DNA of 64,000 nt from Arabidopsis thaliana. Lineage: Eukaryota > Streptophyta > Magnoliopsida > Brassicales > Brassicaceae. Within the stretch, counting starts at the first letter, position 1. Every line of letters starts with the position of its first letter. The notes under the pieces are model-generated. The model saw nothing but the letters and a program-made list of their open reading frames with translations, did not search any database and had not been told where the DNA came from. The position numbers and the translations under genes are program-made. The DNA is taken from the NCBI RefSeq assembly GCF_000001735.4, contig NC_003070.9, positions 2,046,001 to 2,110,000 on the forward strand, written 5' to 3'. Below are positions 10,999 through 24,049 of this stretch, in pieces.

Positions 10999-13900
10999 CT
11001 AAGTCCCATCAGATGTTTTCTTTTCTTCTATCCACTGAATTTCCTGCAAAATTGAGACAATTAAGTAATGAATACCAGAAAAAGTACCAATCTGCATTAT
11101 CACTGCTCACAATGATGGAGAGAACAAATAAACAATATAAACTACCACGGTAAATGCCTTTTCTTCCACTAGATAATTAGCTCTAGTCAAATACACATAG
11201 ATTCAAGTGAACATCGCAAAGAAATAAAGCTTGACAAACATTAACGACTACTGCAGTTTTCAAACTTAGAAGAAAGAGTCAGAGAGGACAAACCATATGA
11301 GATATGAAATCTAGAAGCAATAGTGCTTCACTGATCTTGCTGTTTCGGAAAAGTCCCTTGATTAGACTACAGAATGATTGCATCTCCGGAATGACACCTT
11401 TCTTTGTCATTTCTGAGAACAACTGAAAAGCCGTTTCCACTTTATTAGCAAGGCAAAGGCTTTCAATCAGTGAGTTATATGTGCTACTGTAGTCAACCAA
11501 CGTGGCTGAAAATGTTGCAACCTCTTCAAGAAGCCTAAGAGCCATTTCCAGTCTTTGAGCTTTAATAAGATTATCAATCAAAAGCCTATATACAGAAAGA
11601 AAAGGGGCAGTATCATCCTGGCCTATCTCATCGAGAAGCCCTAGAGACTCTATGAACTCTTTATTGAATCCTTCAATGACTTTGCGATATCCTGCTGTGT
11701 GTGTAGGCCAATGTGTCTGTTTCATTTCTTCGAGAAGATTGTGGGCCACATCCAGTGCACCATTTTTGCAACAATGATCTATCAAGACCCTGTAAGTAAC
11801 ATAATTTGGAGCAACACCTTTGGAACCCATTCGCTCTAAGAGCTCAAGGCATGTTTCTATTTTACCAATCATTCCAAATCCATCAATCATCGCTGTATAT
11901 GTCACAACATTGGGCTGACACCCTTTTTCTTCCATCATTTGCATAAGCTTATAAGCTTCATCAGTTTTACCAACCTTGCATAAGCCATCAATCATCTCAG
12001 TGTATATAACCACATTGGGCGCACAGGAATTCTCAAGCATCTTAGATAATACTTTTGAGGCTAAATCTTGGCGCTTGACTTTGAAATAACGATCAATTAG
12101 AGAACTGTAAGTATATAAGGTTGCAGGGAATCCATGCTCAGACATCTCAGTTTTCACTTCTTGTGCTTCGTCTAGTTTCCCAACCTTACAGAGTCCATCA
12201 ATGAGAGCATCATATACAATCTGATTCGGTTCACAACCTTCCATAGACATAGCATCCAACAACTTACGAGCTTCTTCGACCCTATGCGACTTGCAGAAAC
12301 CATCCAGTAAAGCTCCATATGTAACTACATTTGGCCTCTCGCTGTTGTCATCATACTGCTTGAAGTACATATCTACATCTGGGACATCTTTGCTGCCACA
12401 CATTCTTTCAAAAATCTGGCAGGCTTTCTCCACTTGTCCAGCTTTGCAATGGCCATCAATTAAGGCAGAATATGTAACAATATTAGGGAGACACCCTTCA
12501 GACAGCATCGTTTCAAACAGCTCATTTGCATAGCTGACCTTCTTAGCCTTAAGATAAGCATGGATAAGAGCGGTATATGTGACGACGTTAGGTGTACAAC
12601 CAACCTCTCTCATTTCATTGAACCACTTACGAGCCTGTTCAATTAGACCAGCTTTACAGAAACTATCTACCATAATAGTATACGTGTAGACATCAGCAAC
12701 AAGGCCACCCCTTTTCATTTCTTCAAATAACAAAAACGCCAACTCCATTTTCGAAGCATTACATAAATAATTAAGGACTTTGGAATAGGTACTGGTATCT
12801 GGTATAAATCCCTGACCAATCATTTCACGGATAACACTAAATGCCTTTTCATATTTCCCAGCACTACAAAGACACCGTGTGAAGCTACTGACATTAATCT
12901 TATTCAGAACAACCCCTGCAGCAAGCATTTCACTATAAGCTTTCTCAGCTAAGTCCAACAGATCACAATTAAGGGAGTCTTTGTCACCACAAATACTCCC
13001 AATCAATATATTGTAGACAACATATCCTGGCATGTGACCACATTTAACCATTTTTTTGAGCAATTTGTATGCATATGAATGATCTCCTGATGTGCAATAA
13101 GCATGTACAAGAGAATTAAAAATCTTGGGACTTGGATAACAACCTTCCATCATCATCATATTAAGCACCCTTTTACACCTACCCAGCTGTTTTTTGTTCA
13201 AGCATCCACACAGCAAAGTTGAATATGTAACAACATTTGGAAGGCAGGAAGTAGCACGCATCCTATTCAGGAAATCCATAGCCTCTTCAAAAAGCGAAGC
13301 TTCACACAGACCAGATATCAATTTTGTATAAAACACAGTATCAGGCACAAAATTTTCCGTTTCCACCAATGTTAGAGCTTCCCTCCACTTTCCTACTTTA
13401 CAGAGAGAATAAGCAAAGCATCTAAGTGTAAACCCATCCATCCTAAGATTTGCAAGAGACATTTCCCTATGAATCAAAGATGCAGAGTCCAAACGATCAG
13501 CCTTGAGAAATGCCTGAATCAAACAATTATAAGTCGATCTTGAAGGTCTGAACCTAAAATCCTTGAGCCTCCCTAACTCCTCAAGCGCAATACTAAATGA
13601 CCCATTCCTGCAATGTTTCCTTACCAACACATTGAGAAATTCGCCAAACACTTCCTTATCATCATCTCTAATCTGTTGCAGGAATTCTTCGGGAACTTTT
13701 TCGTCATCATCACGTACAATAAGGTCAACCAAAGCGTTATACACAGGTGCAGTATGCTTATAACCTATCTGCCTACCTGCCCAAACGAAGAAACTGATAA
13801 CAGCAGATGGTCTTGCTATCAAACGCAACACCTCAATCACTAAACTCTCACTCAATTTCTCTCTAAATTGCCTAAGAAACTTCTGGGATTTTCTCCCAAA

Positions 13901-14242
13901 CACATCGTCGACACCAGAAACAGCATCTGCAATGGCTCTAGCGTCAATAGAGGATTGAGTAATAATGGGCACTACTTGATGAACATTAACGTTTCCATAG
14001 TCGACAAGAGAATCGTGCAAAAAGGAGTACTCTTTAGTCAAATCCACAACTTCCCGCGAATCACTGGGGGAGAAAGGATCGTCGAAACCAAACATGTCAT
14101 CCGGCGGAGGAGTGGACATAAACCTAGCAGTGAGATAACGGCTACAGGTGAAAACTCTGTGGAGAAGAGATAAATTGGTGGAGAAATGAATCAAAGGATG
14201 GTGTGAACGAGAAAGAAGACATCTTACGACTGTTTTGTTCAT
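10999..14242 (-). CDS. P-class pentatricopeptide repeat protein, probably mitochondrial
   Basis: A large exon (11294-14242, 983 codons) is followed by an intron and a 45-nt last exon (10999-11043) encoding EIQWIEEKKTSDGT and stop; 997 residues. Skipping the intron would replace this end with five residues and a stop. From about residue 170 to the end there are some twenty 35-residue PPR units of the form VVTYxxLIDGxCKxGxxxxAxxLxxxMxxxGCxPN. No E, DYW or other tail domain follows, so it is the P class, which binds organelle RNA for stabilisation, splicing or translation. The Arg/Ser/Leu-rich N-terminus looks like a mitochondrial presequence. The RNA target is unknown. Matches At1g06710. Confidence 0.95.
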
Positions 14243-14614
14243 AGCTAACCGATAGAGAGAATTTAGGGTTTAGGGTTTATACGAAGAAGATGAAGAAGGG
14301 GAAGGGGAAGACGATGTTCCCACCCATTCCAGTTTTGTCAGCTTTTTACCAGTTCTGTTTAATTACATTTTTCTTTTAACATTCATTAGCAAATCCTAAC
14401 AGTCTAATCTATTTTTGCTTGCACAAAACGTAGTGATAATTAGAGTAACCAAGAAAAGTTTCAGTATTTCAAAAATTTGGGGTAGAAAGTGATCATTCGA
14501 GAAATGTGATTGATAAATTCATAAGTTTTAAAGTAAAAAACAACACAGAAGAACAATAGAGATGAAAACAAAACTTTTAGTATTACACAAAAGTTGAAAT
14601 AAGGTATTAATAAA
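14243..14614. other. PPR promoter and 3' region of the BMS1-like gene
   Basis: Contains the telomere-like motif described separately and an AT-rich remainder. No gene seen. Confidence 0.55.
14262..14279 (-). promoter_or_regulatory. Double telo-box directly upstream of the PPR start codon
   Basis: On the plus strand TTTAGGG at 14262-14268 is followed without a gap by TTTAGGG at 14269-14275 and TTTA. In the sense of the PPR gene this is AAACCCTAAACCCTAAA, 20-37 nt before its ATG. Telo-boxes near starts are typical of plant genes for RNA and translation machinery. Confidence 0.7.
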
Positions 14615-17600
14615 TTAATCAAGGCTTCTTCTCGTCTTCTTTTTCTGTTTATCTTCCTCACGATATCTGTCCCGTCTCTCTTCTCTCCTACGTTTCTTAT
14701 TTATTTCCTCATTCTTAGCTTTCTCTGCTTCATACTCTTTCCTCTTCTTCTGATCCGTTGCCTTTTTCTTCTTCATCTGCATGTTTTTTTTTTCTCCATC
14801 AAGTCAGACAAGATCAATCAAAGATTTTATGCTGCATGATAGTATGATGCTATTAGTTTTTAAAACATTACCGTGTGATGTTGAAGCAGCTGGAATTGCT
14901 GGATGATAGTATGCTCTTTTCTTTCTTTCGGTTCCATTATAACTGCTCTTTTATCCTCTAGTGATGGTCTTTTCCGCTTTGGTATATTTTTGGGTTTCGA
15001 CATAAACGGTAAATCTTTTTCTAGACGCTTTGGAATCTGTAGTGGATTGAACTTCTTTTGCTTTCTTTCGATTGCCTGCAAAATGTTACACAAAAGAGAG
15101 AGAAATTAGCGAGATAGCCGCTCTTTAGTTCCCCACATAAACTTTAGGTTTAGACCTTCAAATATATATCAATGCTACCGCACTTTATGGCTTTACCTTG
15201 TAGAGTGAATCCTTATTCACTGGAATAGGAATATTCAGCTCTCTACGGAGTTCGCCAAAAGTTTTCATCCCATTCCAGGTCTTATCGCGGGGTTGCAAGG
15301 CTGTCGTTAGAGGATTGTAAAATTGTGGAACTTCCACTGTAGTCCAAGCCCTTAAGAATACCATGTCGCTCATATGGATTTGATCTTCAAAGGTACACCT
15401 CGCAATCCCTTCTTCAGCCTTGTTATCAAGCATGTTTTTTCCAGCCTGACAAAAGAAAGCTTATTAGAAAACCGGAGAGCCAACATATGTGGAAAAACTA
15501 GGAATTACAAGGAGATCAAAAGCATACCTTTTTTACTTGTCCTCTAATGCCACTAACTGTCCGAACAGATGAACCTTCAAATCGAGCTATTTCAAGGTCA
15601 GAAGTGAACATGTCTTTGATAAATGCAGTCTTTTTCTTGATCTTGCACGGAGTCCCAACCAGCTTGATTTTCTTTACAATACGGGCCTGGTGATTAAACT
15701 CCAGAACTACAGAAGTCGCTGTTATCCTAAATCCTGCCTGAAGCACACACCAGGAGAGCTACTCAGCAGGAGAAGAATACAACAGATCTAACCAAAGAAA
15801 CAACCGATAAATTCCCCTTACATGATATGTGGGCCATTAGGGGTTTCTAACTAATAGAAATAATTTTGAACAGTTGCATGATATCGTAACAATAAACAAT
15901 GGAGCAGAATGGACTGATATGTGTGCTAAATCCTGCTCCAACAATATGAAAGCATAACTGTCATTTTAGGTTGTGACATCGACCAGGAGGAAGAAAGCAT
16001 CTTCTAACTTTTCTCATTCAAAACACACTAAGTATCCATACGATTATTCACTATTGGTCAGTCCTAAACTCACACTACCCATTTCATGAAGACGCACTTT
16101 GAATTACAGAAGATCGATTCTCTATCACAAAAGTTCAAACACACTCTAAGTTAACTTGGGATCAAAATCTCAAGCAGCAGAGTGCAATCACATACCTGAT
16201 TGTTTGACAGGTTCTGGAAAGCGACAAAGCCAGTGTTGGGTGGGACAAGAGGACCCCAGAACGAAGCAAGGCAGTGCATGTGTTCTGGAGTATACTTGAG
16301 CATTCGATGCCTGCCATTGCGATCTTCAATGGCAAATACAGGAATAGTCTGATAGCGTCTCCATCCAATAGACACAATAATAGGATCTCTTGTCTTTAGT
16401 ACTTTCTTATGCCACCTATGTTTCTTCAACCGGGCCTAAGTAGAAAGATACATGTGATACGATAAGCATCTATCAAATAAAATATCATCTTTCAATTACC
16501 TTTAAATAAGAAAAAGATATTTCATCTTTTAAGCTGAAAAGAGCAGTGTGCCCATTTGGACCTTCATTTGGGCCAGAAGAAAAGAAAATCTTTGTAGCTT
16601 ACCTGCATATATCCAACATTGTCCTCGCCGAAACCAATACCTCCAACTAGAATTGGATGACAAGGATCAAAGAATTCAACCATCTCATAAGGAACATTGT
16701 GAATCTCCAGCCTCAAGTATGTTCCAGTCCGGAATCCTGCTAACTCAATTCGAGTTTCCTCGTCAAGATCATTGTATTCTAACTCATTCCTCTGTTTTGT
16801 AATTTCCTGCGCTTCCTTCAACTGCAAAGCAAATAGTGAGTTTTAAAACAGTGGATATATATCTTAGCTGCCTGCAGCAAAATCTACTTACTTTATCAGC
16901 GTATCCTGGTTCATCGGCTTGACTACGAGGATTGTTCCCATCACCTTTATCATTGTCATCCTCCTCTAACTCGGATTTATTGCTTGTACAACGAAGTTAA
17001 GGTTGAACCAAAAGCAACTTGCCAAAATGCAAATAGAAACAGTAGCATAAAACCAAATATGACATATAAGACATGCAGAGGAAGAATATCTAAACAGCAA
17101 CCATGAAACTCCCTGACCAGAGCGATATATGAACTTAGAACTTAGTGACCCATTTGATAAACTAAGCTATAATTCTTCACCATATTTTCATGTGAGTTGT
17201 TTCAGAGAATAATAAACACAGACAGCAGTAGACAACTTATTGGCCTAAAACAGAGATGAAAGACAGCAAATGATATCGTGCTTACATAAGTTAAATGATG
17301 TCATTCGGGTAAAAAGGATATTCTGCATCAAATTTTGCTCGACGAGCCAGCTTCTTTAGCCTACGCTCAACGACTTCTGCATCTTCATCTTCATTTTCAT
17401 TTGCACCCGATTCCAAGTTCTCATGGCTTTTGTGCTTCTCTCCCGTCTCTAGATCCTCAAAATCACCATAAAGTTCATCATCTTCTCCCTCACCGCCAGT
17501 ACCTAAATTTTTGTCTCTCAGAGCAGCTTTTGACCAATCACCAGTGGTAAATCGATCACGAATGCTCTCACATACTTCTTTCTCTTTCCAATTCTTTAGG

Positions 17601-20600
17601 TATCCATAATTCACAAATTTAGAACAATCCTCTGAGTTGACATATCCCACATCCAATCCACCACCTAAATTCTGGATTTATATGAAAAAATAACGATTAA
17701 TATTCCTTTCCAAGAGATTAAAAGGATCACCAAATTTTGTCAAACTTGAGATGACAAACCTTGTGTTGTTCTCCTTTTGGCTTAAAGAAGTCTTCATCAT
17801 CACTTTCGTCATCATCACTAATGTCATGGTTCTCATTTATCAAGGGAGTAGCTAATGATGATGCTCCATACACAATTTGCATCAAGTTGGGGTTCTTCTT
17901 TCTGGCTATCTCCTTCAAGGGTGCTTTCCATTGTGATATGTTACCAGAGTCCTTATCTGACAGACCATGTAAGGTAAAAATGTTTAGAAATGAACAAAAA
18001 CTCAAAAGAGAAAGGACAATGTACTTTCAGAAGAAAATCTAAAACCTTCTCATAGATGTCCCATAACTCTCATGACATTATCTATACGAAAGTATATTCA
18101 AACATAGAATTAACATACCATCTATCTGATAATCCCCTGGTTCACCATCGGCTGAATCGGAAGCAGAGTCATCTCCACCATCTTCAACTTCATTATCGTC
18201 TGATTCAGCATCGTCTGCTTCCTCAAAATCATATGTATCTGGGTCATATGAATCCAATTCAAGATCGTCTGCTTCCTCAAAATCATCTTCATTCAAGTCC
18301 TGCGTCACACACAGCCAGACATGGAGACAACCACTTAATTGTGAAGATATAATGAGTCAACATCAGATAGATACTCATACCGCTTCCCAAAAACTTTTTC
18401 ACTACAGTGATCCCACTAGAACTGCAATGACTTAACCTACTTACACTGTTTCACCATTTCTTTCCAAATTGTCTGACAGTAGTGGTGAATGAAGCAAGAA
18501 GAATACAAACTAATGAAAAAAGCAAATTCACATTCACTAACTCTTGAACTCATAGTCACTAGTATTATCCAACTGAAGATGTGACTGCAATGTAAATAGA
18601 AGCATTACGAAAATCAGATCCAGTAAGGAAATTACCGTCTTGAAGATAGCTTTCCTCCTCAACCTTCCACCATGAATCTCAGTTTCCTGCTTCATTTCAC
18701 TTTCATTACCTACTATATCCTCCTCATCATCGCCAGATTGAGACTCACTGTCAGAACCTTCCGGCAAAGAGTGATACGCATCTTCAGCCTTAAGTTTTGT
18801 TTCTGAACTGGCACTAGTCTTTTTGCCAAAAAAGTTAATGAATGTCTTATCTAGTTTCTCATCAACAGAATACTTTGTGTTCTGCAACGACTTTACCAAA
18901 TCTTCACCAACATCTCTGCCCTTTCCTGCCAAAAGAAAAAATGTCACAATCAGAGATGCTAGAGCTACAAAAAGTGAGCAAAAACTATTGGGTTTCTATC
19001 ATGGAGAATGATGTAAACCAAATTTAAAATATGTAGAAATTCTTTAAACATGAAATGAGCAAGACACTCAAAAGAGACTACTGCAGTTACATACAGACCA
19101 AGCATATGACAATAAAACACCATAAAATAACCTTTATTAGTAGGTTCTCCCTTTCCATCGTCAGTTTTAGAGTACTGAACTTGGTGACTATTTATGTTGA
19201 TGTAAACAGCATCTTTGTCATACACAAGATCTCCAATCCCGGACATAGGAGCATAGAAAAGCTTATCCCTGTCCCTCAGCCCTTTTTTCTTGCCAGCTGA
19301 AGGTAAAGGACAAGGATCAGTTAAAGCAGTCACCCCAGCTACAATGAAGTCACCAACTCCAGCAATATGAACCTGATAATCATAAGAAATTATATCAGAT
19401 GCATGTTAAACATGAAAGAAAGGTAAACTGTAACAGCTAAGATACCATTTTGCACACAAAATCATTCCACTAGATAAAGAAGCAAAGAAAATTTCAGTAC
19501 AACACAGAAGGTATACAAATTTATGCTCCTCCTCTTAGAACTTCACTCGATGAGAGAACTAGCTACGTGTGAATACAACGGGTTACTTTAGGTAGTTCTA
19601 AATATATGTGAATCGCTAAGAATCTATGGACGAATACCAGTAAGGAAGACTGTATATATAACATCAAATTGACATCAAATCAGCTCATCTCTAGGCTCAA
19701 TTTAAAAATTGGTCTTTTCCCAAAATATTGAGTATTTTGCGCCACATACTGCTAAGCAAACAAATAGGTCAAGGATTCAGGCCATAGAAAAAGGTTCAGA
19801 TGAACCAGTATCTAAGGACAGTGATGACATACCTTCATCCTTTTTTTGAAGTTACAACCACGTAGGTAACCAAACACAGTGATATTTCTATCGCATTTCT
19901 TATCCATCTGAACTTTCTCCGGAGGGGTAACATCTTCAAGGCGATCAACCAACACATAAGGATGTGCTGTTCGCCATGTCAATGGCTGAGGCTTGATAAC
20001 AATTACAAAGCGGGCGAGGTTGTGAACTTCACGCGGCGTATACCTACCAATAAAAGATAAATCAAAGGTGAACCTCAGACGCTCCTTGCACATGTCATTC
20101 ATGTTGGTGATGCACCAATTCAGATACTTACTTCCCATGAATGAGACCAGATAAATAAAACAATTTAGCTCCATGATATATTTCAGTCCAAAACCGATGC
20201 TTGAGATGATGTTTTGTTTTTCTCAGCTTCTTAACATCATTGAACTTATCAAGGTGAGTGAGAACACCCATAACTCTAGGAAATCCATGCACTTGCATAA
20301 TATTGAGGAATTCAAAGGTTTCCTGAGGGTGAAACAGATTAAAAGACAGTTCACGTGTCAAACCTTAGTTGTTTATCACAAAAAAATGTAGATCACAAAA
20401 AAGGCCCAACAGTGATCTTGTATACATAAGAAAGATTCTTCACAATCTAGATCATTATGGAAAGAGGAGAAAGCTACAGAAAAATAGTGTCTCACCATCT
20501 CAAAACCATAACTCCCGTCTACAACAAGTAGGGCTAGATCAGCAACCTTTGCACAATCCACCATCGCATTGATATCATTCGGGCACTCCACAAATTGAAA

Positions 20601-21281
20601 CCTTCTCTGTTTACCTAAATCCATGACCAGCCAAAATGAGAGCAGGAGTAAATTCCAACCCTAAAATTCAAGATAGATGCATACACAAAAAAAGAAAAGA
20701 AGAAGAAGCAATAAACAAATACAGCACAGAACCTTGTACAATGGTAATAGGTCCTCGAACCTCGGGTACATTCTGTTTTGTAAATTCCTTCACAAGAGAT
20801 TTAATCACGAGAGACTTTCCAACCTACAGGAACAATCAAAACTTGTGAGAAAATAAGCAAAACCGAGAGTGAAAATGCAACATCAGTCTCAAAGACAGTA
20901 CTCCTGGGGGGCCTTGAACCACGACGACGAAAGGAGGAGCTTCGCCATAATTACGATCAATTTTCGGAAGATGAAGCCGCTTTTGCTCCTTCTCCGCAGC
21001 GTGATGTTTTGCTTTCTTCGCATGAACAACCGATTTAACACCAAACGCCTGCAGAACCAAGTAAAATCGATTGTTCCTATAAACACCCCAATCAACGAAG
21101 AAACTCTTAAAAGACATTGACAAAGAGAGGACAAGTAGGAGTAACCCACCTTAAGGTTTTTCTGCTTGTCAACGGAGATTCCACGCTTCTTCTTATCTAG
21201 TTCAGATTTCTTCCTCGCGGTAGGACCTGATTTGGGAGTCCTGTGTGACCTGTGAGACGGCATCAGTTCGTCGGCGGCCAT
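14615..21281 (-). CDS. BMS1/TSR1-family ribosome-biogenesis GTPase
   Basis: Eighteen exons (minus strand): 21150-21281, 20902-21048, 20733-20823, 20496-20614, 20132-20322, 19833-20043, 19132-19372, 18636-18925, 18119-18299, 17760-17956, 17322-17671, 16892-16985, 16603-16821, 16196-16435, 15528-15737, 15197-15445, 14872-15075, 14615-14776; 1175 residues if the exon 11-12 junction is the U12 type proposed here. The GTPase P-loop GPPGVGKS spans exons 2-3 (about residues 90-97), and [14 protein letters not shown] text gives the G4 region. The middle is very acidic (D/E-rich exons 8-11), then comes the conserved AARP2/RIBIOP C-terminal domain ([27 protein letters not shown]) and a Lys-rich tail. 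Bms1 in yeast works in the small-subunit processome in the nucleolus. Matches At1g06720; shares a roughly 350-bp divergent promoter with the pfkB gene. Confidence 0.93.
16986..17321 (-). other. Probable U12-type AT-AC intron (intron 11 of the BMS1-like gene)
   Basis: Reading the minus strand, exon 11 ends ...GATGCAGA at 17322. The next bases, ATATCCTTT from 17321, match the U12 AT-AC donor consensus. The 3' end is CCTTAAC (plus strand 16996-17002), matching the U12 branch site, about 11 nt before a terminal AC at 16987-16986. Joining gives FDAE then [10 protein letters not shown] in frame. Without this splice the frame hits TAA within about a dozen codons, and no usable GT donor precedes that stop. 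Confidence 0.8.
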
Positions 21282-21503
21282 GGCTTGAAGTGAGCTCTAA
21301 ACGATGAAGAAAGCTGTTGGTGTCCGCCGTCGACAAGTATAAATCAGGTAAAGATGAAAAACCCTTTCTTATAAAACCTCCCGTTTTAATTTCAAGGCGG
21401 TTTAAATAACCACATCAAACCCGGTTCGGTATAATTTCATATTCCAATTTCACTCCGGTTTAGTTTACCACAGAACAAGAAAGCCTTCCTTCTTCTTCCT
21501 CAA

Positions 21504-21632
21504 ATGGTGAAGAACAATAAAGTATCTCATTTCAAGAAGATTGAAGACGAAGGAGAAGCTGAGAGAGAACGACGAAGCAGATTCAAAATCAACTCTCTTT
21601 CTTCTTCATTCTTTTTTCCTGGGTTTTTCTGA
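21504..21632 (+). other. 42-codon upstream ORF abutting the pfkB start codon
   Basis: ATG at 21504, TGA at 21630-21632, main ATG at 21633. The uORF is in the same frame as the main ORF and ends with no spacer (TGAATG). It lies in the pfkB leader, in the 350-bp gap between the divergent BMS1-like and pfkB genes. The peptide is Lys/Glu/Arg-rich in the middle and ends Phe-rich. Whether it is inside the transcript depends on the start site, which I cannot see. Confidence 0.55.
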
Positions 21633-24049
21633 ATGTATCACCACGCTTTTTCCCTAAAATTTCACTCCTTCTCTCCTCACTATGCGTTATCCCTCTCCAA
21701 TTTCTCCACCCAAAGCCCTAATCCTCTCCTCCCGCCATTCGCTAGAGTCCCTCATGTGACCAGCTCTGTTTGCCTCCGCTGCCGGAGCAGCGCCGCTGAT
21801 GTATCTCCGGTTATATACGCCGATGGCTCCTCCTCCATCTGTTCTTTCGGGGAAACTGGAGATGTCGCGGTGGTCGAGAAACCTATAGATGTCTCAACCT
21901 TGGGTAATCTCTGCGTCGACATTGTTCTCAGTGTTCACGAATTGCCCCCTCCTTCTCGTGGAGAACGCAAGGCCCTCATGGACGAACTCTCTATGTCTCC
22001 CCCAGATAAGGTTTGGGTTCTAAATCTTGACTTTAACTGCTTCTTAGTGTTTCAATGGTGATAATTTCGAACATTGTATGTATAATTTGTTCTGCCTTAG
22101 TTCGGATTGATCGAAAGAACTTCTTAGCTCAATCTCTTTGATGAGAAAATTGAATCTTTGTTTTCTCGTTTCAGTTGAATTAAGGTTAAAGTATTGTTGA
22201 GTCTGTTGATGTTAATAGTGAAGTATATGTTCCCTGTTTTGCTTATAGAAATACTGGGAAGCAGGTGGCAACTGTAACATGGCTATAGCAGCTGCTAGAT
22301 TGGGGCTTCATTGTGTTGCTATTGGTCACGTTGGGGATGAAATCTATGGTGAGTTTCTTCTTGATGTGCTTCATGAGGAAGGAATAGGTACGGTTGCATT
22401 GAATGGAGGAACAAATGAAAAAGATACCAGCTCATTCTGTGAAACTCTCATTTGCTGGGTTCTTGTGGATCCTTTGCAGAGGCATGGGTTTTGCAGGTAC
22501 TGCTTTTTGCCACGCCAAAACTTGATAATATCTATGGATGGTAGAGCTGGTTTATGTGGGGAAACGGTTGCTAAGGGTATATAGTGAATGCATCATCTCA
22601 TTCATGAACTGTGATGGGGATGGTGATGGGGACCTAGAAATATAACTTTTCATTTGATAGAACTTTTTTGGAAACAAAAAAGTGTAGATACCAGATTTTC
22701 TATCGGAATATTTTTCTTGCTGATAGTGTTCTTAATGCTATATGTCTAGAAAGATATGGCTTTCTTGTTTAGAGATCTTGTTTCTAATATTGAGACAAAC
22801 GCTAGTGGGTGATATTGTCATACTTGCCTCCAATGCCTAGTTCTTTGAATTTGTTGACTCAGGGAATTTCTGTCCCATTTTATTCCTAATTCTTTTGTCT
22901 ATTTGTGAAACAAATTTCTGATGGGTAATATTCTTGTTTACTACTATAGGAACTTATTCTCTCTAGTTGTTTCTCTTTTTTTAGTCGAGCTGATTTCAAG
23001 GAGGAACCTGCTTTCAGTTGGATCACTGACCTATCTGATGAAGTAAAGATGGCAATCAGACAGTCAAAAGTTCTTTTCTGCAATGGTTATGACTTTGACG
23101 ATTTCAGCCCTAGTTTTATTATGTCAACGATAGATTACGCTGCCAAAGTTGGGACAGCTATCTTCTTCGATCCTGGACCACGGGGAAAGAGTCTGTCCAA
23201 GGGAACTCCTGATGAGCGTAGAGCACTTGCTCATTTCTTAAGAATGAGTGATGTTCTTCTTCTAACATCTGAGGAGGTACATTGTGCATCTCTCGCTAAT
23301 GCTGAAAATTTCTCTACTGTGTCAAATTATTGTTGACCTCTTTAATGAATTACTTAGGTGGAGGCTCTAACTGGCATCAGGAACCCTGTTAAAGCAGGAC
23401 AAGAAATTCTGAGGAACGGAAAGGGAACGAAATGGGTGATTGTAAAGATGGGCCCAAAGGGTTCAATTCTAGTGACGAAATCTAGTGTCTCAGTGGCACC
23501 TGCGTTTAAGGTACCTGCTTACAGATCATAAATATCGTTCATTTTCGGCATTCACATCAAGGTGTTGAAAATTGAATTATTATGTATGTATCATAGAGTA
23601 AGTAAGTTTGTGTAGTGATCTAATTTTCTTTACGAAAACATGATCATCATCAGGTGGAAGTGGTTGACACTGTTGGATGTGGAGACAGTTTTGTGGCTGC
23701 AATTGCATTAGGTTATATACGCAACATGCCGCTTGTTAATACCTTAACAATTGCAAATGCGGTTGGAGCAGCAACTGCAATGGGCTGTGGAGCAGGTAGA
23801 AATGTTGCAAAAAGGCATCAGGTGGTGGATCTGATGAAGGCCTCGAAACTCAATGATGAAGAGAAGTTTTTCGAACAACTCCTGGCTGAAAATTCAGAGT
23901 CATCTAGAATCAATCTTCTTTCAAAAGGGATGATAAAGGATGGGAGGAGCAACAAGCAGCTGATAGAAACAATCTCAATGGAAAAAGTGGTTTCTGAATT
24001 GCTTGCAGAACTTGAACTTGGGAGGTGTTGTGTGAAGGCTTCATCTTGA
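21633..24049 (+). CDS. pfkB-type carbohydrate kinase, probably plastid
   Basis: Exons 21633-22010, 22249-22496, 22985-23276, 23358-23510, 23654-24049; 488 residues. PfkB enzymes transfer phosphate from ATP to a sugar or nucleoside hydroxyl. The first signature region is KYWEAGGNCNMAIAAARLG at the start of exon 2 (glycines that close over the sugar). The second is VVDTVGCGDSFVAAIALG, with the catalytic base Asp and anion-hole glycines (G-C-G-D rather than the common GAGD). About the first 60 residues are Ser/His/Phe-rich without acidic residues, suggesting a transit peptide. A C-terminal extension of about 60 residues follows the kinase fold. The substrate is not deducible. Matches At1g06730. 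Confidence 0.94.
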
